A stretch of 64,000 nt of DNA from Megaustenia siamemsis (Eukaryota; Mollusca; Gastropoda; Stylommatophora; Ariophantidae): positions 48,322,240 through 48,386,239 of the forward strand of contig JAVIAB010000139.1 in NCBI GenBank assembly GCA_032433765.1, in the 5' to 3' direction. Of the stretch, positions 32,098 through 42,062 are shown piece after piece. The translations under genes were made by a program, and so were the position numbers. Each line of letters opens with the position of its first letter. Positions within the stretch are counted from its first letter, which is position 1. The notes beneath the pieces were generated by a model that was not told the origin of the DNA, made no database searches, and saw only the letters and a list, made by a program, of their open reading frames with translations.

Positions 32098-35000
32098 CAT
32101 AGGCGGATCTAGCCTTAAAATTTTGGGGGGCACTGCTATAGGCCTACTGTTTTGTTTCAGGTTTGCATAGACATCTTCGCGCTATCAGCAATAAGGGTGT
32201 GAGTCACTTGTGTATAATCGTCATTAGACCTTTGACGCAATTTGACTTTTCTAATAATAACGGGAATAAGTATACAGCATAAAATATGCATTTTATAAAA
32301 ATTAAAACGGCACAAAAAAAAAAGAAAATCTGTACTCACCAATTACATCAGTTTAATTCGTCTAGGCTTTTCTGCAAATTTCTGCATAACTTCTTCACTC
32401 GTGATGGTGTTTTTAAGCAATGTTTTTTCTATGTGAAGCACCGCCAAATTACGAAGTCTATCTTGTGTCATTGATGACCTCAGCCAAGTCTTAATCCTGC
32501 TCATCGCAGAAAAACTTCTTTCACATGCTGATGAGCTTATTGGTATGGTTATAGCAGCCCTTAGAATTTTATGAAAATGTGGGTAAGTGTTCTTGTTTAC
32601 TACCTCTTTTATGTGGCTAAAGCTGAATTGTGAAACTTCCCCTTCTTTGCTCCTAATTAATGTTTTGACAATTGATATTTCTGCTTTCAGGATAGTAACA
32701 TTCAGTCCTAAACACTCAGCATATTTCTTTACAAATGGAGTTGCCTTTTCATAATCCAAACAAAACAGCCCATCAACAGCACATGCGAGTTGTAAGGATT
32801 CTTCACTAAATCTTTCCTTTAACCTTGCTGCAAAGACATCAATAACTTCAAAATATACTTTCATCTTCCAGTATTCTTTATTGCTCACACTTTCAGGGCC
32901 ATCTAGGGGTTTTCCAACAGTTGAGAGAACAAAACTGTCTTTTAGCATCACACTTTCTTCATGTTTTCTTTTCTTACATACAGTAGGACTTTCTAAGCAT
33001 ATGCCGTGTTTCAGTGAAAATTCTTCAATATTCTTCCAAATCTTAGAAAATTCATCATCAGTTCTCTTGTCTACTATTGTCCGCATAGTATTTGTTATCA
33101 GTTCTGCAGCCTGTCCTAAAGTGACATTTGCATTCTGCATACATAGACTTAATACGTGGGTATAAGACAGGATTTCATGAAAAACAAACAGGTTGACAAT
33201 GAAATTAAATGTTGATATTGATTTCAAAATTCCAATGGCTTCTATGGAGTCTTTGTCTTCATTTCTGTCAATTTCAAATTTTAAAGCTGCCACTACATTA
33301 TCATAGTGTTTAATCAACAGATTACAATTCTGGTACCTGCATGTCCACCTAGTTGTACTTAATGAAATTATTTCAAAAGGCTTTGTCTGTAACAATCCTG
33401 ACACCGTTCTTAAAGCATCATGATTTGACGGTTTTGAAAAATGTACATACAATGATTCCAAAGCATTGAATAAAAGTCTTGAAGATTCTATGTTTTTACA
33501 AATGTCTGTTACAATAAGTGCAACCTTATGTGCATAACAGTGGAAGTAAACAGCTTCAGGATAAAACTCTCTAATTTTAGCTTGCAGCCCTCCAACATCA
33601 CCAGACATTACTGCGGCACCATCATAAGTTTGCGCTATTACTGATAATCCTTCAATACTAAACTTCCGAAGAACAGTCATTATCAAATCAGCTAAATCTA
33701 TTGCTGTTCGTTTGCTTGAGCAATCATAGAAACCAAGGAATCTTTCATGTGGAGTGAGTTCATCGTCAACATACCGAACGCAGAGAGACAATTGTTGCTG
33801 TTTCTGACATCTTGCCTCATCAGCCATAATTGCAAAAAACTCGCATCTTTTAACCTCTTTAACTATTTTCTCAAAAAGAAGAGCTGAAGTTATGTCAATC
33901 ACTTCATTCACAATAGTTTTGCTACAAAATGAAATGTTTTTTGTAAAATTTTGTTTAAATGTACTATCATACTTAGCAAACACCTCGCAGAACTCTAAGA
34001 AATTACCCCTACTATTAGATTCTTTCTTTTCATCATGTCCTCTGAACGCAATGCCCTGTCTTCCAAGAAGTATAATAACATCAACAACTTTCGCCATGTA
34101 CTCTTTGTTTTTTTCCACTTCGGTCTTATGTGATTTTGAAATCATTGACATGACACTTCCTTTTTCATTACTATATTTATGCATTGCATATTTTTCCATG
34201 CATAACAAATGACTTTTACTTTTTCCATGTTTATCAAGTTTTTCTTTTAATTTTTTCCAGTTTCTAAAACCAGATTTAGTAAATGTTTCTTCACATGCAA
34301 AAGATTTGTCAAATACACGACAAACGTAACAAAATGCTGCATCTTTTCGTTTACTATATTCTAGCCAGTGATATTGTTCAAAATAAGCTTTAGAAAAAGA
34401 ACGGTTGACTTTACCACACAGTGAAGGCGGGTAAGATCTTAAGACTGGCCTTACTGGTCCAGAATTTAAATCGCCCAAGTCCATCTCACACTGACTATTA
34501 ATATCCATACTGGGTCCTGCCACTGGTCCATAATTTAAATTGCCCAAGTCCGTCTCACACTGATTATTAATATCACTATTGAGTGGACCAGCTTCACTTT
34601 TTATAAATGTAATTGTACGAGTATTAGGCAGACTAGCGTTGGAAACGAGATCACTTTCAGAAACTGGCTCACTGTTAACTGTATTAGTAGTTGTTGATGT
34701 AATAGTAATTTTTTTATCCTTCGTTTCACTAGGACTAATATCGACCCTAGATGTAGGTGTAAAATCAGGAAGCATAAAAGCAGATCGAGTTTCAGTTTCG
34801 TGTGATTTTGAAACTTTTTGAAAGAAATTTGTAATTCGTTTCATTTTTAAAATATATTAAAAACCTTTAGACATTAATAACAACTAAAATAAAACAGGTA
34901 GTCCGCAACTAAATGAAGTCCTTTTTACAGCATATATAACAAATATATGTACACCGGCAAACAACTCATTAAACATATCTACTCCCTTGTCCCTTGTGCT

Positions 35001-35340
35001 GTCATAAAATCAAATCAGCACGGCAATTTTGGCACCGCCAGAGCGATAAATAATTAACATTTTCTTCACAGAAGAACAATCGTACACAAAAAATATCGTA
35101 TTTTTTTAGTTGTTTTTCCGTGGACATGATTTCAATATCAAAAGATTGAATAAATAGACCTATATATTTGTGAATTTTTTTTTATATTACCTCTTTTCTT
35201 CTTTAAAAATAATAATAATAAGTAAACAAACGTTGCTCTCACTTTATTAATGAATGTACTAAGAAGTACGTTTTTTTTTGTTTTTTTTTTTGGGGGGGGG
35301 GGGCAATGCCCCCCCATGACCCCCCCTAGATCCGCCCATG
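32098..35340 (-). mobile_element. complete hAT transposon (ZMYM1-like type)
   Basis: The element is 3243 bp. The left end is cataggcggatctag and the right end is ctagatccgcccatg, forming 15-bp terminal inverted repeats with one mismatch. A perfect 8-bp duplication flanks it. It contains one minus-strand transposase gene with no stop or shift, about 245 bp of 3' flank, and about 500 bp of 5' flank ending in a g-run (35292-35303) with c-runs (35310-35328). It lies in the second known intron of the host gene, in the same orientation. Intact ends, intact gene and an undecayed duplication make it the youngest-looking DNA transposon here. Confidence 0.93.
32343..34844 (-). CDS. hAT transposase, 833 aa, apparently intact
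   Basis: One uninterrupted frame from Met at 34844 (MKRITNFFQKVSK) to a stop at 32343. Residues about 1-135 are low-complexity and acidic, with an internal duplication (NNQCETDLGNLNYGPV, then INSQCEMDLGDLNSGPV). Residues about 137-222 form a TTF-type zinc finger (LEYSKRKDAAFCYVCRVF, with the later His/Cys in HGKSKSHLLC). Residues about 225-480 are a DUF4371-type RNase-H-like core. The likely catalytic residues are Asp342 (MADEA), Asp408 (TYDGAA) and Glu775 (SSACERSFSAM), with CYAH at 436-439. The C-terminus about 750-812 is the hAT dimerisation domain. The length is typical of ZMYM1-like or '52 kDa repressor'-like proteins. It would excise and reinsert the element. A gtgagtac sequence just past the stop could act as a splice donor. 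Confidence 0.93.
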   Translation of the reverse strand: MKRITNFFQKVSKSHETETRSAFMLPDFTPTSRVDISPSETKDKKITITSTTTNTVNSEPVSESDLVSNASLPNTRTITFIKSEAGPLNSDINNQCETDLGNLNYGPVAGPSMDINSQCEMDLGDLNSGPVRPVLRSYPPSLCGKVNRSFSKAYFEQYHWLEYSKRKDAAFCYVCRVFDKSFACEETFTKSGFRNWKKLKEKLDKHGKSKSHLLCMEKYAMHKYSNEKGSVMSMISKSHKTEVEKNKEYMAKVVDVIILLGRQGIAFRGHDEKKESNSRGNFLEFCEVFAKYDSTFKQNFTKNISFCSKTIVNEVIDITSALLFEKIVKEVKRCEFFAIMADEARCQKQQQLSLCVRYVDDELTPHERFLGFYDCSSKRTAIDLADLIMTVLRKFSIEGLSVIAQTYDGAAVMSGDVGGLQAKIREFYPEAVYFHCYAHKVALIVTDICKNIESSRLLFNALESLYVHFSKPSNHDALRTVSGLLQTKPFEIISLSTTRWTCRYQNCNLLIKHYDNVVAALKFEIDRNEDKDSIEAIGILKSISTFNFIVNLFVFHEILSYTHVLSLCMQNANVTLGQAAELITNTMRTIVDKRTDDEFSKIWKNIEEFSLKHGICLESPTVCKKRKHEESVMLKDSFVLSTVGKPLDGPESVSNKEYWKMKVYFEVIDVFAARLKERFSEESLQLACAVDGLFCLDYEKATPFVKKYAECLGLNVTILKAEISIVKTLIRSKEGEVSQFSFSHIKEVVNKNTYPHFHKILRAAITIPISSSACERSFSAMSRIKTWLRSSMTQDRLRNLAVLHIEKTLLKNTITSEEVMQKFAEKPRRIKLM

Positions 35341-35348
35341 GTATATGT
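35341..35348. repeat. hAT target-site duplication, right copy
   Basis: gtatatgt, identical to 32090-32097, immediately outside the right terminal repeat. Confidence 0.9.
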
Positions 35349-35429
35349 AGAGGTAAAGTACGAGACATGAATCGGCGTCTTGGCACGTGAGTGTACCATA
35401 AGTACCCCATATGTACACAGTCGCCTATT

Positions 35430-35600
35430 CAGAAGTGTTCGGAAATTTCTGATTAGTGTCGCTTCAAGCATCGAAACTCACGATGCGAGGCGTCATCGAT
35501 ACATGGAAGAGATTTTTAACATGACAACAGAAGAAATGGGAGTACTAGCTAGAGACAGAGATTCTTTCAGACGGGCAGTGGTGAATGCAACGTTCTTTGG
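35430..35600 (+). pseudogene. LINE C-terminal scrap
   Basis: The plus-strand frame (RHRYMEEIFNMTTEEMGVLA, then RDSFRRAVVNATF) resembles the last residues of a non-LTR polyprotein (a W/R-rich 'RDRxxFRxxV' ending). Its last about 40 bp are the unit of the following array. Confidence 0.55.
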
Positions 35601-36236
35601 AAGCTCCGGCTAGAGACAGATTCTTTCAGGCGGGTTGTGGCGATGTAACGTTCTTTGGAAGCTCCGGCTAGAGGCATATTCTTTCAGGCGGGTTGTGGCG
35701 AATGTAACGTTCTTTGGAAGCTCCGGCTAGAGGCATATTCTTTCAGGCGGGTTGTGGCGAATGTAACGTTCTTTGGAAGCTCCGGCTAGAGGCATATTCT
35801 TTCAGGCGGGTTGTGGCGAATGTAACGTTCTTTGGAAGCTCCGGCTAGAGGCATATTCTTTCAGGCGGGTTGTGGTGAATGTAACGTTCTTTGGAAGCTT
35901 CGGCTAGAGACATATTCTTTCAGACAGGTTGTGGTGAATGTAACGTTCTTTGGAAGCTCCGGCTAGAGACATATTATTTCAGGCGGGTTGTGGTGAATGT
36001 AACGTTCTTTGGAAGCTCCGGCTAGAGACATATTATTTCAGGCGGGTTGTGGTGAATGTAACGTTCTTTGGAAGCTCCGGCTAGAGACATTCTTTCAGGC
36101 GGGTTGTGGTGAATGTAACGTTCTTTGGGAGATCTGGCTAGAAACATATTCTTTCAGACAGGTGGTGGTGAATGTAACGTTCTTTGGAAGCTCCGGCTAG
36201 AGACAGATTCTTTTAGACGGGTTGGGGTGAATGCAA
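35560..36236. repeat. 59-bp minisatellite, about 11 copies
   Basis: The unit includes aacgttctttggaagctccg and tttcaggcgggttgtgg. The first unit merges with the preceding LINE-like frame, so the array seems to have grown from that sequence. Confidence 0.93.
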
Positions 36237-37186
36237 CAATCTGTAAATTCATGTCATCCATAAATATCAATGTCACATTGGTAATATGTACAATCCTTCA
36301 ACGTTAGTTTTTTTTTTTTTAATTTCTCACAAAACATTTTCGGTTTGCACGCTCTCTACCAAGAACGATAATAAACATGTTGCCATCTGGTCTAATCTTT
36401 CTAATATTGCGTATATGGTGTTGTGCCTCCAACTTGCTCATATACCTACTCATGTCAAAATTATCACATAAGCACAAAGTTCAAGGTTGGTGACCCAGAA
36501 AAAAAAAGCGTTGCGAATGACATCATTCAAAACTTCTTTCATTCTAATACATTTAGAAACAGCTGCTGTCCAAACGGAACCGAACTAGATGAAAAACTTC
36601 ATGGCCCATTTTAGATTTCTAAAGCATTGATAAGACGACTTTGTTAATTTAGGCTTTTGATAGTAGATTAAGCAGACTGACGAAGGTTCTTGAATTCTTA
36701 TATGATCATTACGTGTGTAAGGTAAAGTTTGTTGTCCGCTTTCCTTTATTAATCTAACAGTTTCATCATTTCTAGAGAATATTGTGGCAACATAATAATA
36801 ATGATGGTGATGATGATGAAGTTGATGAAGTTGTTAATGATCGTGACGATAATTATGTTGATATTCATAACGATGACGATAATGAAGATCTTGATGATGA
36901 TTGATAATGATGACGACAGTAATAAAACAATGTGCCGAGTTGTCAAGCTCAGTTAGTTCTTAGAACCAGATTAGAGATGTGGTAGACCACAAACGATTTT
37001 CTTGATTCTCCAGATTCGCTGGGAAGTTGAATCATATCGATCCTTGAAATATTGCAATACTAAGTCTTCTGTATCGTCTATATAATCTCTGCATTCAACC
37101 ATCGATACAAATACTCGTCACTGCAACGGATATATAATAAGGTTTTAGTACCAAATGTCATCAGCACCTGTATATTTATGAATGAT
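36237..37186. other. unassigned intron sequence; gat-rich tract
   Basis: No exon recognised. 36795-36925 is an imperfect (gat)/(gtt) tract. Short open frames have no recognisable domain. Confidence 0.45.
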
Positions 37187-37442
37187 CTGATGAGTAACGA
37201 CTACAAAGGTCAAGGGGTAGGGTTCGATCCCAACCGACGGCTTCCGGGTTCACCCAGCCTTAAATGGGTACCGGATTTTTTTCTGGGAAAGTAAAGCAGC
37301 ACGGGCGTAATACCAACCACATTACCGCAAAAATCATGTGCTGAAGGTCTGTAAAATATAGGGTCACTAACACCATATTTCCCTATACGCCACTTGGCGT
37401 GACGGAGGTACTTTATTTTTTTTTTTTTACTGATGAGTAACG
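37187..37442 (+). mobile_element. 5'-truncated SINE (family 1) with perfect 13-bp target duplication
   Basis: ctgatgagtaacg flanks it at 37187-37199 and 37430-37442. The SINE begins at actacaaagg, so about the first 30 bases with the A box are missing. The B box (ggttcgatccc), ccttaaatgggtaccgg, cgccacttggcgtgac and T/A tail are present. Truncation plus duplication shows it arrived by LINE-driven reverse transcription; lacking the A box it should not be transcribed from its own promoter. Confidence 0.93.
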
Positions 37443-37449
37443 CATGAGA

Positions 37450-37608
37450 CGGTCATATTTGACCCAAAAAAAAATATGGAAACCGGTTTTAAAACAGTGG
37501 ATGACACAAGTGTCGAAAATAATTCACCACATTTCGAGTAATTGAATCCAGGCCCATGTGAACAGCAGACGATCGCACTAACAACTTGGCTATCTCGGCT
37601 CAACTTTA
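37450..37608 (-). mobile_element. tRNA-like SINE of a second family
   Basis: The minus strand starts gagccgagatagccaagttg (A-box region with gttagtgcga) and has a B-box-like ggattcaatt (complement of aattgaatcc at 37540). The body (accggttt, ggtcaaatatg) differs from family 1. No TSD identified. Confidence 0.65.
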
Positions 37609-38160
37609 TCTCTAATACACGCAGATCTATCAGCAGGCAAACCTTTATTCAAGTGCTGCCATAAAACTGGATATTTATTCACAATCTGTTTTGTGAGGCT
37701 GACAATAAACACACTAAAACAGGCATCGCTGGGCAGCTAACATTATATTGCAGCCATCTATAAATCAAAATATATTCTAGGGATTATGAAGCAGAGAGCT
37801 TTATAGAAAAGTAATGCATCCTGCTCAGATGAAGGAAGAAACTATTCTATTTTAGGAGCGAAGAATTTGTATATTTTCGATTATACCCATTTAAGGCTGG
37901 GTGAACGTAGGAGCCGTCGATTTTGATTGAAAATGAAAGTGGTCCAGTTTACACTGAGTTAAAACGTCTCCCTGTTTAGACCTGACACCTTCATAAATTA
38001 TATAATTAGCCATAGTAATCGTATTGGAGGCCAATTTCGACGTTACTGGCTTTGTTTTGGTCCTAGCACAAGGCTACATGAAATAGAATGAAGGAAACAG
38101 CACAACATTCTAATTGAATCGTTAGCAGGGAATCACTAAAAGTACTTCATATATGTTCTT
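37609..38160. other. unassigned; SINE scrap
   Basis: 37885-37935 holds a minus-strand family 1 fragment (acccatttaaggctgggtga). The rest is not recognised. Confidence 0.45.
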
Positions 38161-38572
38161 TTGGAGGCAAGGCGCCTAACAGCAGCAGAGCTGAGAGCTG
38201 TCAGCGACCCACAGCTGATGGCTTGCGCCAAGTTCGATGAACCACCCAGATCCTGCTACAACTATTCGTGGTGCCTCTAGAAACAGATTAACCTGTCTAG
38301 TCCGGCCAAGCGATGAGGGATCGAAGAGGGAAGATAATCCGGTTCTCAAAAATAACATACTGAAGTCGGATGTGTTGGGCCGAAAGGCGCAAATATCACA
38401 GTTATACTGCAAACCACAACATAACGTATACACACCACTTAACGTCATTTTAAGGGCGGATGATGAAAAGGTGTATTCCTTTAGTGATTCGGCGAACTCA
38501 AGCAAGCATATATGTCCTTCTAGCACGAGATATCGGTTCCTTTGTACTCTTTAAATGATGCAAGAAAAAAGA
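38161..38572. other. unassigned, GC-richer, with overlapping open frames
   Basis: A 105-codon plus-strand frame (38237-38554) and a 116-codon minus-strand frame (38526-38176) overlap. Neither has a domain I recognise. The composition is richer in G+C than the flanks, so it may be a fragment of an unrecognised mobile element. Confidence 0.35.
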
Positions 38573-39512
38573 TTCATAGTTCATAATATGTGTAACTCAG
38601 TGCCTCATATACTCACGCAGAACGCCCTAGATGGTATGAATCATAGTTCATAATATGTGTAACTCAGAGCCTCATATACTCACGCAGAACGTCCTAGATG
38701 GAGTGAATCATAGTTCATAATATGTGTAACTCAGTGCCTCATATACTCACGCAGAACGTCCTAGATGGAGTGAATCATAGTTCATAATATGTGTAACACA
38801 GTGCCTCATATACTCACGCAGAACGTCGTAGATGGAGTGAATCATAGTTCATAATATGTGTAACTCAGTGCCTTATATACTCACGCAGAACGTCCTAGAT
38901 GGAGTGAATCATAGTTCATAATATGTGTAACTCGGTGCCTCATATACTCACGCAGAACGTCCAAGATGGAGTGAATCATAGTTCATAATATGTGTAACTC
39001 AGTGCCTCATATACTCACGCAGAACGTCCTAGATGGAGTGAATCATAATTCATAATATGTTTAACTCAGTGCCTCATTAACTCACGCAGAACGTCCAAGA
39101 TGGAGTGAATCATAGTTCATAATATGTGTAACTCAGTGCCTCATATACTCACGCAGAACGTCCTAGATGGAGTGAATCATAGTTCATAATATGTTTAACT
39201 CAGTGCCTCATATACTCACGCAGAACGTCGTAGATGGAGTGAATCATAGTTCATAATATGTGTAACTCAGTGCCTCATATACTCACGCAGAACGTCCTAG
39301 ATGGAGTGAATCATAGTTCATAATATGTGTAACTCAGTGCCTCATATACTCACGCAGAACGTCGTAGATGGAGTGAATCATAGTTCATAATATGTGTAAC
39401 TCAGTGCCTCATATACTCACGCAGAACGTCCTAGATGGAGTGAATCATAGTTCATAATATGTGTAACTCAGTGCCTCATATACTCACGCAGAACGTCCTA
39501 GATGGAGTGAAT
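38573..39512. repeat. 67-bp minisatellite, about 14 copies
   Basis: The unit starts tcatagttcataatatgtgt and has tcacgcagaacgtcctagat later. Copies are nearly identical, with recurring single-base variants (gtcctag, gtccaag, gtcgtag) scattered among them. Confidence 0.96.
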
Positions 39513-39768
39513 TAAAAATCTCTGAGCATGAACGAAGTTCATTTGTATGATTGTTTACAAGTTTCGGCACATGCACGATCGCCTCTTCAATGATTATTAT
39601 ATCCAGTTATTTCAAGATTCAATTACACAGAAGCGTATGTATGTTATTCTCACTTGGAAACATGCACAAATAACAGAGAGTAATAGGTTGTCCGAAACTG
39701 GACTCAAACCCATACCCTCTTGTTCAGCCTCTTGGGAGAGAAATCATCGTCAGCATGTGCCTTATATG
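39513..39768 (-). mobile_element. tRNA-like SINE head of another family, split by the next SINE
   Basis: The minus strand has a B-box-like gggtttgagtcc (complement of ggactcaaaccc at 39700). The sequence resumes after the family 1 SINE at 40028. Bases 39755-39768 are the left copy of the target duplication of that SINE. Confidence 0.5.
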
Positions 39769-40027
39769 GTAGCCGCGATAGCTCAGTGGTTAGTGAACTG
39801 GACTACAAAGGACAAGAGGCAGAGTTCGATTCAACCGACGGCTTCCAGGTTCATCCAGCCTTTAATGGATACCGATTTTTTTCTGGGAAAGTAAGGCGGC
39901 ACGGGCGTAATACCGACTACATTACACCAAAATCATGTGCTGAAGGTCTGTAAAATTTATGGTCACTAACACCATATTCCCTATACGCCACTTGGCGTGA
40001 CAGGGGTACTTAATTTTTTTTTTTTTT
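39769..40027 (+). mobile_element. full-length SINE (family 1), with perfect 14-bp target duplication
   Basis: The reference copy for this family, 259 bp. Head gtagccgcgatagctcagtg with the A box, ggactacaaaggacaagagg, B-box region gagttcgattc, a body with ttcatccagcctttaatgga, the tail block cgccacttggcgtgacaggg, and a final T-run. atgtgccttatatg occurs at 39755-39768 and 40028-40041. The intact head suggests RNA polymerase III transcription was possible at insertion. Confidence 0.95.
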
Positions 40028-40041
40028 ATGTGCCTTATATG

Positions 40042-40619
40042 CTGGCGCAGACGTTTGGGACCTTCAGTAATTCTCCGTCATCAGTGCATCGTATCAATTC
40101 TGTTGTTGACTGTTTACCTTGCCACAACACCAAGCTATCTAGTTTCTTCTCTCTTTATCGTTCACCTCTCTTTCCTTGTATTTTGCCAGTTGTAACAAAG
40201 TATTAAAACTTTCTTTTTATCATGATGTACCAGAAAAATGTCGATTGTTTCTTTCTGATATTTATAATAAATATTCTAGGAATAAGAGCTCTAAAATAAA
40301 TATTTAAAAAAAATGTAATTCTAGTGGCAAGTCAGTCTACTTTCTCGTCATGTGAGAATGCCAAGGAATGGAAATCTAACGTGACTAGAGAATCGCTCTG
40401 TGAGTTTTTTTTTCCTATGTTTAATGCATGTTTGTTATTGCAATGTTGAGACATGTAATTCCAATAGCAAATACTTCGCTGCACGTGAAAACTTAGCAAT
40501 AACTACGAATGTCCACAAAATCCTGGACTAACAACACTCTGTAATAGAAGTACTATCTAGAGTCGGATATAGAAAAAAAGTAATTCATAATGAATTCAGA
40601 AAATAACAAACATTAATAC
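40042..40619 (-). mobile_element. LINE family C 3' fragment (about 40060-40260) then unassigned intron
   Basis: On the minus strand 40260-40060 is collinear with plus-strand 31420-31600 (complement of tttctggtacatcatgat, then a QNTRKERD-like stretch). 40261-40619 shows nothing recognisable before the host exon donor. Confidence 0.65.
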
Positions 40620-40780
40620 CTTGTAGAGTCTGTGTCATCGTGTTTGTAGACGACAAGTCCTGCCTCCACATCTTTCATTGAGAAGATCACAGACTGAGTA
40701 CCTCTGACAGTGATCGTTCCATGCTGAAGGCCTCCCTTGACGTACATTCTGACTCTGTTCAAATTATCTTTGTCTACAAC
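40620..40780 (-). CDS. FRAS1/FREM-like exon: first CSPG repeat region
   Basis: A 161-bp minus-strand exon. The acceptor ends atattttgacag before 40780 and the donor gtattaatg follows 40620. It encodes VVDKDNLNRVRMYVKGG, LQHGTITVRGTQ and FSMKDVEAGLVVYKHDDTD. The pattern GxL.HG.I followed by F...D...G...Y.HDD is a CSPG repeat core. It is too short to be listed by an open-frame scan alone; it was found by joining splice sites. Phase 0 at its start matches the end of 54492-55355, and its last two bases (ag) are completed by the first base of 31993. This junction gives continuous CSPG sequence (..TDSTR DRIELRISDG), which strongly supports the model. Confidence 0.9.
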
Positions 40781-40950
40781 CTGTCAAAATATGCGATTTA
40801 CTTTAAAGATGAGTATGTTGTGTAGATTATATAGAGGTCTATAGTTTTGCTTAAATGAGGATGCTAACACTTACAGAATATATGTTGGCAGAGTTCAATA
40901 AATTGTAACAATTGTGACTGTTAACTTCGGTTGGTAGGAAATTAATGGTG
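40781..40950. other. intron sequence before the Polinton-type element
   Basis: Nothing recognised. Confidence 0.5.
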
Positions 40951-42062
40951 AGTAGTATACAAGGGTGTTTTGAGCAAGGATTTGAACATTTCGTGCAGGT
41001 ATCGTGCAGCATTGGCATGTATCGTGCAGCATTGGCATGTATCGTGCAGCACAATCTCGTCGTGCAGCATGGCCTGCATCGTGCAATCTCAGGTGACCTC
41101 GTTTATCGCGGGTGGTCGGCGCGGGTGGTCGGTCTTATCTGAAGTGGTCGGCCTCGCAGGTGGTCTTATCTCAAGTGTGCGGGACCAGTGGTTCTAAAAC
41201 TTGTAGGTGTGCTGGGAGACCAGTGGTTCTAAAACTTGTATGTCAGTCTAAAACTTGCTTTTATGGGTCGTGTTATCATCAGTGTGTGATGGCAACAGGA
41301 GGCAAATATGGAGACCAGTGGTTCTAAAACTTGTATGTCAGTCTAAAACTTGCGGGGTGTCGTGTTATCATCAATGTGTGATGGCAACAGGAGGCAAAAA
41401 AAAGGCAAAGGGGTGTTAGTGCCACGTCGATCATCATCGGGCCACATCATCGGGCCACCTCGGTCATCATAGGCGCTGGTCGGCGGTCGCTGGTCGTCGC
41501 TGGTCGTCGTCGTCGCTGGTCGGCTCGGGCAACATCATCATGTGTAGTGATTAATGGTCGTCGCTCTCTCTCTCTCTTATCATCATCATCATCAAGCCAC
41601 ACCCTCAACAACACCATCATCATCACCAAGCTACACAAATTGACACATCATCATCATGTGCCACCATCATCATCAAACCACACCCTCAACAACACCATCA
41701 TCACCAAGCTACACAAATTGACACATCATCATCATGTGCCACCATCATCATCAAGCCACACCCTCAACAACACCATCAAGCCACACCCTCAACTCTCTGG
41801 GTTCATAGGGGCTTTGCTCCGTCCTATATTAAGTATTCTCGGGGGCGTACTAGGTGCGTAACAATGGCCAAAAAAAGGGAACAACGCCGAACGAAAATAT
41901 CCGACATCAAAAGGTTGTAAATCTCCCTCGTGTTCATCTTCTCTCTCACTCAAACGGTGAAGTCTGTTAGAATCTGCCTTGTCTTGGACACCTCGAGCAC
42001 TGAGTCCAACTCGGCGTAGACGATGACTTGTAGGGGAGTAGTTGTGGGAGCGGCAAACTTGA
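40951..42062. repeat. Polinton-type left terminal region and inverted arm
   Basis: Outer 26 bp, then subterminal repeats of the atcgtgcagca type (40985-41090). Next is a direct repeat of about 110 bp around accagtggttctaaaacttg (41190-41400). Then comes the 591-bp arm 41472-42062. The arm contains (atc)-rich sequence and an antisense copy of the last about 37 codons of the gene at 43361-43972. Confidence 0.85.

Noticed and set aside
38176..38554. Overlapping 105- and 116-codon open frames
   Set aside because: No domain recognised, no splice context, opposite strands both open. Kept only as unassigned sequence.
41547..41861. 104-codon open frame identical to one at 44061-44504
   Set aside because: Identical because the two lie in the inverted arms. 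The sequence is (atc)-rich low complexity, so it is probably non-coding terminal-repeat sequence.
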